This document shows, one piece after another, positions 1 through 7,588 of a stretch of 24,994 bases of DNA. The position numbers and the translations under genes are program-made. How positions within the stretch are numbered: position 1 is the stretch's first letter; every line of letters begins with the position of its first letter. Source of the stretch: an uncultured Dorea sp. Lineage in GTDB: Bacteria > Bacillota > Clostridia > Lachnospirales > Lachnospiraceae. The stretch is taken from positions 1 to 24,994 of the forward strand of contig UQRE01000034.1 in NCBI GenBank assembly GCA_900543415.1, written 5' to 3'. Under the pieces are notes generated by a model. It was given only the letters and a program-made list of their open reading frames with translations, was not told where the DNA came from and ran no database searches.

Positions 1-30
1 AATTCAGAGACAGGCAAGTAAATCAGTATT

Positions 31-441
31 TTGATAATTTATGAGGTCAACAACATGTATGGAATGCGAATTCCGTTTACTCAGAGTAAATACATATATA
101 GTTATGATATCGTCATCAAAGCAGGATATGATTTTAATGAGATCGAATGGAAAGAAAAAAATAAAACGATTGAAGTAAAACTTCCGGAAGCGAAAGTATT
201 GAGCAATGAACTGGATATGGATTCTTTTAAGGTTTATCACGAGGAAGAGAGTATTTTCAGTAAGATTACCTTAGAAGAAAATAATGATGCAGTAAAGAAA
301 ATGAAGTTAAATGCTCAGGAAAATGCAATTGCCAATGGATTACTGGAAAATGCGAGAAGTAATGCAGAGACTATGCTGACTGGATTTTTTGCGGATGAAT
401 ATGATCTTGACGAGTATAAAATTGTTTTCAAAGACAAATAA
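31..441 (+). CDS. DUF4230-family protein, 5' end missing or broken
   Basis: The protein reads IPFTQSKYIYSYDIVIKAGYDF near its N-terminus, then a Lys/Glu-rich region and a C-terminal helical part, as in DUF4230 proteins (function unknown, usually about 200 residues with an N-terminal membrane anchor). Only about 130 residues are present and no signal or membrane segment is visible. The frame is closed by TAA at 19-21. The ATG at 55, with GAGG at 43-46, could serve as a start, but family-like sequence (YEVNN) seems to begin before it. I therefore suspect either a frameshift near 35-45 joining this frame to upstream sequence, or a truncated remnant. The start given is the outer limit (TTG). Family assignment is from memory of its pattern and is moderate. 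Confidence 0.55.
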   Translation: MIIYEVNNMYGMRIPFTQSKYIYSYDIVIKAGYDFNEIEWKEKNKTIEVKLPEAKVLSNELDMDSFKVYHEEESIFSKITLEENNDAVKKMKLNAQENAIANGLLENARSNAETMLTGFFADEYDLDEYKIVFKDK

Positions 442-488
442 AAGTGATGAGGAATAGGAAAATTATGAAAGTGGAGGCAGGGAATTAA

Positions 489-1076
489 ATGACAGAAAAA
501 GAGAAGATGGTAACAAAGAAACTTTATGATGCGAATTATGATGAAACATTGTATAAAGAAAGAACAGAAGCGAAAAATCTATGCTATGATTATAATCAGC
601 TTCGCCCATCGGATGAAGAGAACCAGAGAATCATTTTGAAGAAATTGTTGGGGAAAACAGGAGAAAACTTCTGTATTACAGCCCCTTTTTGGTGCGATTA
701 CGGATACAATATTGAGATCGGAGAGAATTTTTATTCCAATCATAATCTGGTAATCTTAGATGGTGGGAAAGTAACCTTTGGAGATAATGTATTTATTGCT
801 CCGGATTGCGGCTTCCATACAGCGGGACATCCAATTGATGCGGTTAGAAGAAATCAAGGACTGGAATACGCATATCCGATCACGGTTGGAGACAATGTGT
901 GGATAGGAGCCGGTGTGCAGGTAATGCCGGGGGTGACAATTGGAAGTAATGTGGTGATCGGAGGAGGAAGTGTTGTCGTAAAAGATATTCCGGACAACTC
1001 GGTGGCGGTTGGAAATCCGTGTAAAGTAATCCGCGAAATTACAAAAGAAGATGAAAAGACATGCTGGGATAGATAG
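489..1076 (+). CDS. maa: Maltose/galactoside-type O-acetyltransferase (hexapeptide repeat)
   Basis: A 195-residue cytoplasmic acetyl-CoA-dependent sugar O-acetyltransferase of the LacA/Maa/NodL family. The N-terminal Maa domain (about residues 5-58, KLYDANYDETLYKER) precedes a left-handed beta-helix of hexapeptide repeats (about 75-185, e.g. ITVGDNVWIGAGVQVMPGV). The expected catalytic histidine lies in HTAGHPID, most likely H114 by comparison with LacA His115. The C-terminal VGNPCKVIREI closing motif is intact and the length is normal. GGAGG at 473-477 supports the ATG at 489, with spacing somewhat long at 11 nt. The acceptor sugar cannot be told from sequence. The upstream gene ends 47 nt before, so co-transcription is possible. 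Confidence 0.88.
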   Translation: MTEKEKMVTKKLYDANYDETLYKERTEAKNLCYDYNQLRPSDEENQRIILKKLLGKTGENFCITAPFWCDYGYNIEIGENFYSNHNLVILDGGKVTFGDNVFIAPDCGFHTAGHPIDAVRRNQGLEYAYPITVGDNVWIGAGVQVMPGVTIGSNVVIGGGSVVVKDIPDNSVAVGNPCKVIREITKEDEKTCWDR

Positions 1077-1099
1077 CGGGAAAATATCCGAAGATATTC

Positions 1100-1128
1100 T
1101 TGTGAAAAAAGAAGAAAAAGGATAGAAT
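1100..1128 (+). promoter_or_regulatory. Predicted sigma-A promoter for the M16C peptidase gene
   Basis: TTGTGA (1100-1105) and TAGAAT (1123-1128) are separated by 17 nt, with transcription expected to start near 1135. The -10 matches 5 of 6 consensus bases and the -35 matches 4 of 6. A short hairpin, AATATC-CGAA-GATATT (1083-1098), lies just upstream but has no proper U tract. Confidence 0.5.
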
Positions 1129-1173
1129 AATAGCGATGAGATTTAGTTTCGTGAAAGGAGAGCAGATCAATTT

Positions 1174-4098
1174 ATGAGTATCAAAGATTTATATGCTTAT
1201 GAATTACAAAAAGAAGAGGACCTGAAAGGGATCAAGGCGAAAGGATATCTTCTCCGCCACAGAAAAAGTGGAGCAAGAGTTGTATATATAGAAAATGATG
1301 ACAATAATAAGGTGTTCAGTATCGGCTTTCGTACGCCGCCGTCAGATAGTACAGGAGTTCCGCATATTATGGAGCATTCTGTGCTCTGCGGTTCCAGAAA
1401 TTTTCCGGCGAAAGATCCCTTTGTGGAACTGGTGAAAGGATCGTTGAATACATTTTTAAATGCTATGACTTATCCGGACAAGACAGTGTATCCGGTGGCA
1501 AGCTGTAATGATCAGGATTTTCAGAATTTGATGCATGTATATATGGATGCGGTATTTTATCCGAACATTTATGAGCATGAAGAAATCTTCCGACAAGAGG
1601 GATGGAGCTATCAGCTCGATTCGGCAGAAGATAAGCTGAAATATAACGGTGTCGTATACAATGAGATGAAGGGTGCATTTTCTTCACCGGAAGGAGTGCT
1701 GGATCGGGTAATATTAAATACACTTTTCCCGGACACATCCTATGCAAATGAATCCGGAGGAGATCCGGAGGTGATTCCGGAACTTACCTATGAGCAATTT
1801 TTAGATTTTCATAGAAAGTTTTATCATCCATCCAACAGCTATATTTATTTGTATGGAGATATGGACATTGAAGAGAAGCTTCATTGGCTGGATCAGGAAT
1901 ATTTAGGGAAATACGACAGAGAACCGGTAGATTCCAGAATCCGTTTCCAGGAACCTTTTGCGGAAATGCAGGAGAAAGTTATCCCATATTCTATAGCCAG
2001 TGAAGAATCAGAAGAAGATAATACGTATCTTTCTTATAATAAGGTTGTCGGTACGAGCTTAGATAAAGAGCTGTATCTTGCATTTCAGATTTTGGATTAT
2101 GCGTTATTGTCGGCTCCGGGTGCGCCGCTTAAGAAAGCGCTCACTGACGCGGGAATCGGGAAAGATATTATGGGGTCTTACGATAACGGGATTTACCAGC
2201 CGATTTTTTCTGTGATTGCCAAGAATGCCAACGAAGAGAAAAAAGAAGAATTTATCCAAGTGATCGAAGATGTTTTGAGAGCAAGCGTCAAAAATGGAAT
2301 TGATACAAAAGCAATCGAAGCAGGAATTAATTATTATGAATTCCGTTATCGGGAGGCTGACTTTGGAAATTATCCAAAGGGATTGATGTATGGACTTCAA
2401 ATGATGGATAGCTGGCTGTATGATGAGGAAAAACCGTTTATCCACATTGAAGCATTAGATACATTTGAATTTCTAAAGAAACAAATTGGAACGGGATACT
2501 ATGAAGAGCTGATTCAAAAATATCTCTTAGACAATCCTCATGGAGCAATTGTTATTGTTACGCCGGAAAAAGGGCGTACAGCGCGCATGGAAGCGGAACT
2601 TGAGGAGAAGCTTCAGAAGTATAAAGAGTCACTTACAGCAGAAGAAGTAGAAGCCTTCGTGCAAAAGACGCAGGCGCTGGAGGCTTACCAGTCTGAACCG
2701 GAGAGTGAGGAAAATCTGGAGAAGATTCCGGTGTTAAAGAGAGAGGATATCAGCAGGGAGATTGAGCCTATCATTAACGAAGAAATGACACTTGCCGGTG
2801 TCCCGGTCATTTTCCATGAGATTGAAACGAATGGAATCGGTTATGTAGATGTATTATTTGATATGTCATTGGTAGAGGAACAGGATCTTCCGTATGTAGG
2901 AATCTTGCAGTCCGTTCTTGGAATTATCGATACGGAACGGTATGATTACGGAATATTATTTAACGAAATTAATGTAAATACAGGAGGAATCGGTACTTCG
3001 CTGGAGCTTTATAATGACGTAACGAATATTAGAGAGAAAGCATTTAAGGCAACCTTTGAAATAAAAGGGAAGGCATTGTACGGAAAGCTTCCGGTTGCAT
3101 TTGACATGATGCGTGAGATTTTAATGGAGTCAAAACTGGATGACGGGAAGAGAATTCGTGAAATCCTTGCAATGTTAAAGTCAAGGCTTTTGATGAAATT
3201 CCAGTCTTCCGGTCATGTGACTGCTGTACTTCGGGCACAGTCGTATGCTTCACCTGCTGCAAAATTGAAGGATATGACCAATGGAATTGCTTTTTATGAG
3301 ACGGTTTCCTATATAGAAGAACATTTTGAAGAAGAAAAAGAAAAATTATCAGAGAAATTAATTGATCTTTCAAAGAAATTATTCTGTGGAGACAATATGA
3401 TGCTCAGTTATACTGCTGCGAGAGAAGGACTTGAGGGCTTGGAGGAAATGGTAGAGAAATTAAAAAATAGCCTTCATACCAGAACGGCAGAAGAAGATAA
3501 ACGCTGTGTGATCCACTGTGAGAAAAAGAACGAGGGCTTTAAAACAGCATCCAAGGTACAGTATGTTGCCAAGGCAGGAAACTTTATTGACCAGGGCGTG
3601 GCTTATACAGGGGCATTACAGATTCTCAAAGTTATCATGAGTTACGATTATCTGTGGCAGAATATCCGTGTCAAAGGCGGGGCATACGGATGTATGAGCA
3701 ATTTCAACCGGATTGGGGAAGGATATTTTGTATCTTACCGTGATCCGAATTTGAAACGGACACTGGATGTATATGACGGTGTTGTAGATTATCTTAAAAA
3801 CTTTACCGTCAGTGAGCGTGATATGACAAAATATATTATCGGAACCATGAGCGGTATTGACCAGCCAATGACACCGGCATCCAAAGGAGAGCGCTCCATG
3901 AACCTCTACATGAATAAAGTGAGCGCAGAAATGATACGCGAAGAGAGAAATCAGATCCTTGATGCAGAACAGGATGATATCCGCGCTTTATACAAAGTGG
4001 CAGAAGCCGTTCTTCAGGCAGATCAGATGTGTGTTATCGGTGGAGAAGATAAAATAGAAGAAGAAAAAGAGTTGTTTAAAACTTTGACAAGCTTTTGA
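1174..4098 (+). CDS. M16C-family zinc metallopeptidase (presequence protease-like)
   Basis: A 974-residue protein of the insulinase superfamily, subfamily M16C (PreP/falcilysin/CymI-like), the usual full length for a fused two-half peptidase. The inverted zinc motif HxxEH is seen as HIMEH at residues 64-68. The distal metal-ligand glutamate is probably E164 in VYNEMKGAFSSPE. The C-terminal half holds the R/Y-type substrate-positioning region (VKGGAYGC, then YRDPN). Family members degrade oligopeptides, presequences and similar unstructured peptides in a closed chamber. No signal peptide is visible, so it is probably cytoplasmic. AGGAG at 1156-1160 lies 13 nt before the ATG, which is long but is the only good choice. 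It is separated from era by a palindromic repeat. The physiological substrate is unknown. Confidence 0.92.
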   Translation: MSIKDLYAYELQKEEDLKGIKAKGYLLRHRKSGARVVYIENDDNNKVFSIGFRTPPSDSTGVPHIMEHSVLCGSRNFPAKDPFVELVKGSLNTFLNAMTYPDKTVYPVASCNDQDFQNLMHVYMDAVFYPNIYEHEEIFRQEGWSYQLDSAEDKLKYNGVVYNEMKGAFSSPEGVLDRVILNTLFPDTSYANESGGDPEVIPELTYEQFLDFHRKFYHPSNSYIYLYGDMDIEEKLHWLDQEYLGKYDREPVDSRIRFQEPFAEMQEKVIPYSIASEESEEDNTYLSYNKVVGTSLDKELYLAFQILDYALLSAPGAPLKKALTDAGIGKDIMGSYDNGIYQPIFSVIAKNANEEKKEEFIQVIEDVLRASVKNGIDTKAIEAGINYYEFRYREADFGNYPKGLMYGLQMMDSWLYDEEKPFIHIEALDTFEFLKKQIGTGYYEELIQKYLLDNPHGAIVIVTPEKGRTARMEAELEEKLQKYKESLTAEEVEAFVQKTQALEAYQSEPESEENLEKIPVLKREDISREIEPIINEEMTLAGVPVIFHEIETNGIGYVDVLFDMSLVEEQDLPYVGILQSVLGIIDTERYDYGILFNEINVNTGGIGTSLELYNDVTNIREKAFKATFEIKGKALYGKLPVAFDMMREILMESKLDDGKRIREILAMLKSRLLMKFQSSGHVTAVLRAQSYASPAAKLKDMTNGIAFYETVSYIEEHFEEEKEKLSEKLIDLSKKLFCGDNMMLSYTAAREGLEGLEEMVEKLKNSLHTRTAEEDKRCVIHCEKKNEGFKTASKVQYVAKAGNFIDQGVAYTGALQILKVIMSYDYLWQNIRVKGGAYGCMSNFNRIGEGYFVSYRDPNLKRTLDVYDGVVDYLKNFTVSERDMTKYIIGTMSGIDQPMTPASKGERSMNLYMNKVSAEMIREERNQILDAEQDDIRALYKVAEAVLQADQMCVIGGEDKIEEEKELFKTLTSF

Positions 4099-4101
4099 CG
4101 G

Positions 4102-4134
4102 GGGACGTAGCATTTTGCAAAAATGCTACGTCCC
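4102..4134. repeat. Solo copy of the RAYT-associated palindrome
   Basis: A perfect 15-bp stem (arm GGGACGTAGCATTTT) with loop GCA starts 4 nt after the peptidase stop codon and ends 19 nt before the era start. The core is the same as in the hairpins at 7449-7481, 11531-11563 and 12485-12517. Unlike those copies, the stem does not extend beyond the core and there are no 22-nt-spaced satellite units on either side. The loop orientation matches the copy at 12485. No U tract follows, so it is not a classic terminator. Confidence 0.9.
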
Positions 4135-4153
4135 AAATGAACAAGGAGGACAT

Positions 4154-5050
4154 ATGAATAAGGATTATAAATCAGGATTTGTGACATTGATCGGTCGTCC
4201 GAACGTGGGAAAATCAACGTTGATGAATTATTTGATCGGACAGAAGATTGCAATTACATCCAACAAACCGCAGACAACAAGAAATCGTATTCAGACGGTA
4301 CTTACAACGGAAGAGGGGCAAGTTGTATTTGTGGATACTCCGGGTATACATAAGGCTAAAAATAAGCTTGGAGAATACATGGTCAATGTTGCGGAGCGCA
4401 CGCTCAATGAGGTGGACGTGGTCATGTGGCTGGTTGAGCCGACAACATTTATCGGAGCGGGAGAGCAGCACATTGCAAGCCAGCTTAAAAAAGTGCAGAC
4501 GCCGGTCGTTCTTGTTATTAACAAAATCGACAGTGTGATGCCCGAAGAGGTTCTTGCATCTATTTCCGCTTACAAGGACTTGTACGAGTTTGCAGAAATT
4601 GTTCCGGTTTCTGCGAGAAATGGAAATAACACAGATGAATTGTTAAAAGTAATTATGAAATATCTTCCGTACGGACCACAGTTCTATGATGAAGATACGG
4701 TTACAGATCAGCCGGAACGTCAGATTGTAGCGGAAATTATCCGTGAAAAGGCACTGCACAGTTTAAATGAGGAGATTCCACACGGAATTGCAGTAGCAAT
4801 TGATCAGATGAAAATGAGAAATAAAGTGATGCATATAGATGCAACCATAATCTGTGAACGAGATTCCCACAAGGGGATAATTATTGGAAAACAAGGAAAT
4901 ATGTTGAAAAAAATTGGCAGTACCGCAAGATTTGAAATAGAGAGAATGCTGGAATGCAAGGTAAATCTGAAGCTTTGGGTCAAAGTGAAGAAGGATTGGC
5001 GGGACAGTGAATTTCTGATGAAAAATTTTGGATATCGAGAAGAGGAATAA
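4154..5050 (+). CDS. era: GTPase Era
   Basis: A 298-residue essential GTPase that binds the 3' end of 16S rRNA and assists 30S maturation. Visible motifs are G1 GRPNVGKST (residues 14-22), switch II DTPGIH (61-66), G4 NKID (123-126) and G5 SAR (153-155). A C-terminal KH domain with the GIIIGKQGNMLKKIG loop binds RNA. The start at 4154 is chosen because AAGGAGGA (4143-4150) sits just before it. An upstream in-frame ATG lies within the palindromic repeat and adds residues that the family lacks. The gene is followed by a YqzL-like gene and recO, an arrangement also seen in Bacillus. No separate promoter was recognised in the 55-nt gap upstream. Confidence 0.97.
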   Translation: MNKDYKSGFVTLIGRPNVGKSTLMNYLIGQKIAITSNKPQTTRNRIQTVLTTEEGQVVFVDTPGIHKAKNKLGEYMVNVAERTLNEVDVVMWLVEPTTFIGAGEQHIASQLKKVQTPVVLVINKIDSVMPEEVLASISAYKDLYEFAEIVPVSARNGNNTDELLKVIMKYLPYGPQFYDEDTVTDQPERQIVAEIIREKALHSLNEEIPHGIAVAIDQMKMRNKVMHIDATIICERDSHKGIIIGKQGNMLKKIGSTARFEIERMLECKVNLKLWVKVKKDWRDSEFLMKNFGYREEE

Positions 5051-5103
5051 AAAACATCTTCCATGGGAGAACCTAAGAACAGAACATAGGATGAGGTGAT
5101 GAC

Positions 5104-5274
5104 ATGGAAGAAATCTATTGGAATCGTTTTTTGGAGACAGGAAAGATTGAAGATTACCTTTATTATAAAGGAATTGAAATCTGTGCAGAAATTATGGGAA
5201 AACGCGAAAGAGAGGAAACTTGTGAATCAGATCGTAGTAACCGGGATGGTGCTTTCACAGACCGCTATTGGTGA
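5104..5274 (+). CDS. YqzL-like small protein overlapping recO
   Basis: A 56-residue ORF with an excellent ribosome binding site, GAGGTGAT (5093-5100), before the ATG. The first 28 residues (MEEIYWNRFLETGKIEDYLYYKGIE) resemble YqzL, a small protein of unknown function encoded between era and recO in Bacillus, in the pattern W-x2-F-x2-TG-x-IE-x-YL-x-YK. The C-terminal half is polar and rich in Asp, Glu and Arg (CESDRSNRDG) and has no recognised domain. It overlaps the start of recO by 53 nt in another frame, so recO is probably translationally coupled to it. Family assignment by pattern and position is fairly good; function is unknown. Confidence 0.72.
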   Translation: MEEIYWNRFLETGKIEDYLYYKGIEICAEIMGKREREETCESDRSNRDGAFTDRYW

Positions 5275-5965
5275 AAATGACAGACGAGTGGTAATCTTAA
5301 GTAAGGAACGTGGAAAGATTGCGGCTTTTGCAAGAGGGGCAAGACGCCCAAACAGTGCTTTGGTAGGAGCAACCAATCCTTTTTCCTTCGGAACATTTAC
5401 CGTTTACGAGGGGCGGACATCTTATACATTGGTGTCGGCCTCTATTTCAAATTATTTCGAAGAATTGCGCACAGATATTGAAGGAGCTTATTATGGCTTT
5501 TATTTTCTGGATTTTGCAAATTACTATGCCAGAGAGGCAAATGATGAAACGATGATGTTGAAACTTCTTTATCAGACACTCAGGGCACTGACCAATCCCA
5601 GACTTCCGGATCGGCTGATCCGATACATATATGAATTAAAAATGCTCTGTATCAACGGTGAAGGCCCTCAGGTTTTCGAATGTATCTGTTGCGGGGAAAG
5701 AGAAAAAAGTGCTGTATTCAGTGTAAGGAAGGGTGGGCTCGTCTGCGGAAAATGTATGAATCATATAACGGACGGAATTTCCTTGCATCCATCCACGCTG
5801 TATACATTGCAGTATATTGTATCTTCTCCGGTAGAGAAGCTTTATAATTTCCTCGTAAAAGAAGAGGTGCTTCAGCAATTAAGCGAGATTGTGACAGCTT
5901 ATCTCAAAGAATATTTGGGAAAACAGTTTAAATCTTTGGAAATACTGGAAACAATTACACAATAA
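5222..5965 (+). CDS. recO: DNA repair protein RecO
   Basis: A 247-residue recombination mediator of the RecFOR pathway that loads RecA at single-strand gaps and anneals complementary strands. The N-terminal OB fold (residues 1-80, VVTGMVLSQTAIGENDRRVV then ERGKIAAFARGARRPNS) and helical C-terminal region are intact. A zinc site of the form CxxC...CxxC is visible at C154/C157 and C175/C178. The GTG at 5222 is chosen because RecO proteins begin just before VTGMVL and AGAGG lies at 5211-5215. The frame is open further upstream, but those residues do not match RecO and overlap the small YqzL-like gene. It is the last gene of the era group. Confidence 0.93.
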   Translation: MNQIVVTGMVLSQTAIGENDRRVVILSKERGKIAAFARGARRPNSALVGATNPFSFGTFTVYEGRTSYTLVSASISNYFEELRTDIEGAYYGFYFLDFANYYAREANDETMMLKLLYQTLRALTNPRLPDRLIRYIYELKMLCINGEGPQVFECICCGEREKSAVFSVRKGGLVCGKCMNHITDGISLHPSTLYTLQYIVSSPVEKLYNFLVKEEVLQQLSEIVTAYLKEYLGKQFKSLEILETITQ

Positions 5966-5968
5966 GTC

Positions 5969-5998
5969 TTGAAAATAAGTGTATTTATAAGGTATAAT
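5969..5998 (+). promoter_or_regulatory. Predicted sigma-A promoter for glyS
   Basis: TTGAAA (5969-5974) and a perfect TATAAT (5993-5998) are 18 nt apart and begin 3 nt after the recO stop codon. The leader to the glyS ATG is only about 45 nt, too short for a T-box, so glyS here is not T-box regulated. Confidence 0.65.
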
Positions 5999-6049
5999 TA
6001 TTTATTATTATATTATAGGAAATATTTATAGAAGGTGAGGAGAAGAGGT

Positions 6050-7441
6050 ATGGTAGAAAAAACTATGGATAAGATCGTAGCGTTGGCAAAATCAAGAGGA
6101 TTTGTATATCCGGGATCTGAGATTTACGGCGGGCTTGCAAATACATGGGACTATGGTAACTTGGGAGTAGAACTTAAGAATAATGTTAAGAAAGCATGGT
6201 GGCAGAAGTTTGTACAGGAGTCTCCGTATAATGTAGGTGTTGACTGTGCGATCCTGATGAACCCACAGACATGGGTAGCCAGCGGACACATTGGCGGATT
6301 CAGTGATCCGTTGATGGACTGTAAAGAGTGTCACGAACGTTTTCGCGCAGATAAGATGATTGAAGACTTTGCTCATGAAAATGGTCTGGATATCGGTGAC
6401 AGCATTGATGGATGGAGTCACGAACAGATGGAAGCATATATCGCAGAGCACAACATTCCATGTCCGACATGTGGAAAGCATAATTTCACAGAGATTCGTG
6501 AATTTAACTTAATGTTTAAAACATTTCAGGGTGTTACAGAAGATGCTAAAAATGTTGTATACCTTCGTCCTGAAACAGCACAGGGAATTTTCGTAAACTT
6601 CAAAAATGTACAGCGTACATCAAGAAAGAAACTTCCGTTTGGTATTTGCCAGATCGGTAAATCTTTCAGAAATGAGATCACGCCGGGTAACTTTACGTTC
6701 CGTACAAGAGAATTTGAACAGATGGAAATGGAATTCTTCTGTGAGCCGGATACAGATCTTGAATGGCATGCATATTGGAAGAAGTTCTGCCTTGACTGGT
6801 TAGAGACTCTTGGAATTAAAGAGGAAGAGATGCGTTACCGCGATCACTCTCCGGAAGAATTAAGCCACTACAGTAAAGCGACAACAGATATCGAATTCTT
6901 ATTCCCGTTTGGTTGGGGAGAACTGTGGGGAATTGCAGACAGAACAGACTTTGACCTGACGCAGCATCAGAACGTATCTAAGCAGGATATGACCTATTTT
7001 GATGACGAGAAGAAGATTAAATATATCCCTTACGTTATTGAACCATCACTTGGCGCAGACCGTATGGTGCTCGCATTCCTTTGCAGTGCTTATGATGAAG
7101 AAGAACTGGAAGGCGGAGATGTAAGAACAGTACTTCGTTTCCATCCTGCACTTGCACCGATTAAGATCGGTATTCTTCCACTCTCCAAAAAACTAAGTGA
7201 AGGTGCAGAAAAAGTATATGCACAATTAAGCAAGAAATACAATTGTGAATTCGACGAGAGAGGAAATATCGGTAAACGTTACCGCCGTCAGGATGAGATC
7301 GGAACACCATTCTGTGTGACATACGACTTCGAGTCAGAAGAAGACCAGGCAGTAACAATCCGTGACCGTGATACAATGGAACAAGAAAGAGTTAAAATTG
7401 ATGAACTTGATGCATACTTCGCTAAAAAGTTTGAGTGGTAA
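6050..7441 (+). CDS. glyS: Glycyl-tRNA synthetase (alpha2, single-chain type)
   Basis: A 463-residue class II synthetase that charges tRNA-Gly. This is the homodimeric type (also named glyQS), not the split alpha/beta enzyme. Motif 2 is seen in SFRNEITPGNFTFRTREFEQ (residues 205-224) and motif 3 in EPSLGADRMVLAF (331-343). Four cysteines (C91/C94 and C138/C141) form a likely zinc site in the insertion domain. The C-terminal anticodon-binding domain begins near 355 and includes HPALAPIKIGILPL. The ATG at 6050 is preceded by AGGAG (6038-6042, 7-nt spacing); further upstream codons run into that site. It has its own promoter and is convergent with sstT. A RAYT-type repeat follows its stop codon by 2 nt. 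Confidence 0.96.
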   Translation: MVEKTMDKIVALAKSRGFVYPGSEIYGGLANTWDYGNLGVELKNNVKKAWWQKFVQESPYNVGVDCAILMNPQTWVASGHIGGFSDPLMDCKECHERFRADKMIEDFAHENGLDIGDSIDGWSHEQMEAYIAEHNIPCPTCGKHNFTEIREFNLMFKTFQGVTEDAKNVVYLRPETAQGIFVNFKNVQRTSRKKLPFGICQIGKSFRNEITPGNFTFRTREFEQMEMEFFCEPDTDLEWHAYWKKFCLDWLETLGIKEEEMRYRDHSPEELSHYSKATTDIEFLFPFGWGELWGIADRTDFDLTQHQNVSKQDMTYFDDEKKIKYIPYVIEPSLGADRMVLAFLCSAYDEEELEGGDVRTVLRFHPALAPIKIGILPLSKKLSEGAEKVYAQLSKKYNCEFDERGNIGKRYRRQDEIGTPFCVTYDFESEEDQAVTIRDRDTMEQERVKIDELDAYFAKKFEW

Positions 7442-7442
7442 T

Positions 7443-7541
7443 TAATTTGGGACGTAGCATTTTTACAAAATGCTACGTCCCAAATTGCATCATCCCCTGT
7501 CCTAAATTGAAAAGAGGGGTGTCCCAAATTGAAAAAACAGG
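7443..7541 (+). repeat. Non-autonomous RAYT-associated element (hairpin plus 22-nt-spaced units)
   Basis: A 20-bp perfect stem (7444-7486, loop TAC; plus one U.G pair at 7443/7487) is followed by two copies of the outer arm end. CGTCCCAAATTG begins at 7476, TGTCCTAAATTG at 7498 and TGTCCCAAATTG at 7520, an exact 22-nt period. The same layout forms the left end of the transposase element at 11525-11645. No gene is inside. It sits between the glyS stop codon and the glyS/sstT terminator, as if inserted there. Confidence 0.85.
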
Positions 7542-7571
7542 CATCTGATATGAATCGGATGCCTGTTTTAT
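7532..7571. terminator. Bidirectional terminator between glyS and sstT
   Basis: The stem AAAACAGGCATC/GATGCCTGTTTT (7534-7545 and 7558-7569) can extend inward through four more pairs to an ATGA loop. An A run on the left and a T run on the right allow it to stop transcription from both convergent genes. Confidence 0.82.
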
Positions 7572-7588
7572 GTATATTGATATTCAAT

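Noticed and set aside
4115..4153. An earlier in-frame ATG for Era
   Set aside because: It lies inside the palindrome and lacks a ribosome binding site, while AAGGAGGA precedes the ATG at 4154.
5096..5221. A 42-residue N-terminal extension of RecO
   Set aside because: RecO proteins start just before VTGMVL, and this stretch is better explained by the YqzL-like gene in another frame.
6005..6049. A T-box or glycine riboswitch before glyS
   Set aside because: The leader from the predicted start is only about 45 nt and shows no conserved aptamer or terminator.
7444..7486. The palindrome hairpins as intrinsic terminators
   Set aside because: The stems are long enough, but the sequence after each is not a T run; glyS has a separate, proper terminator at 7532-7571.
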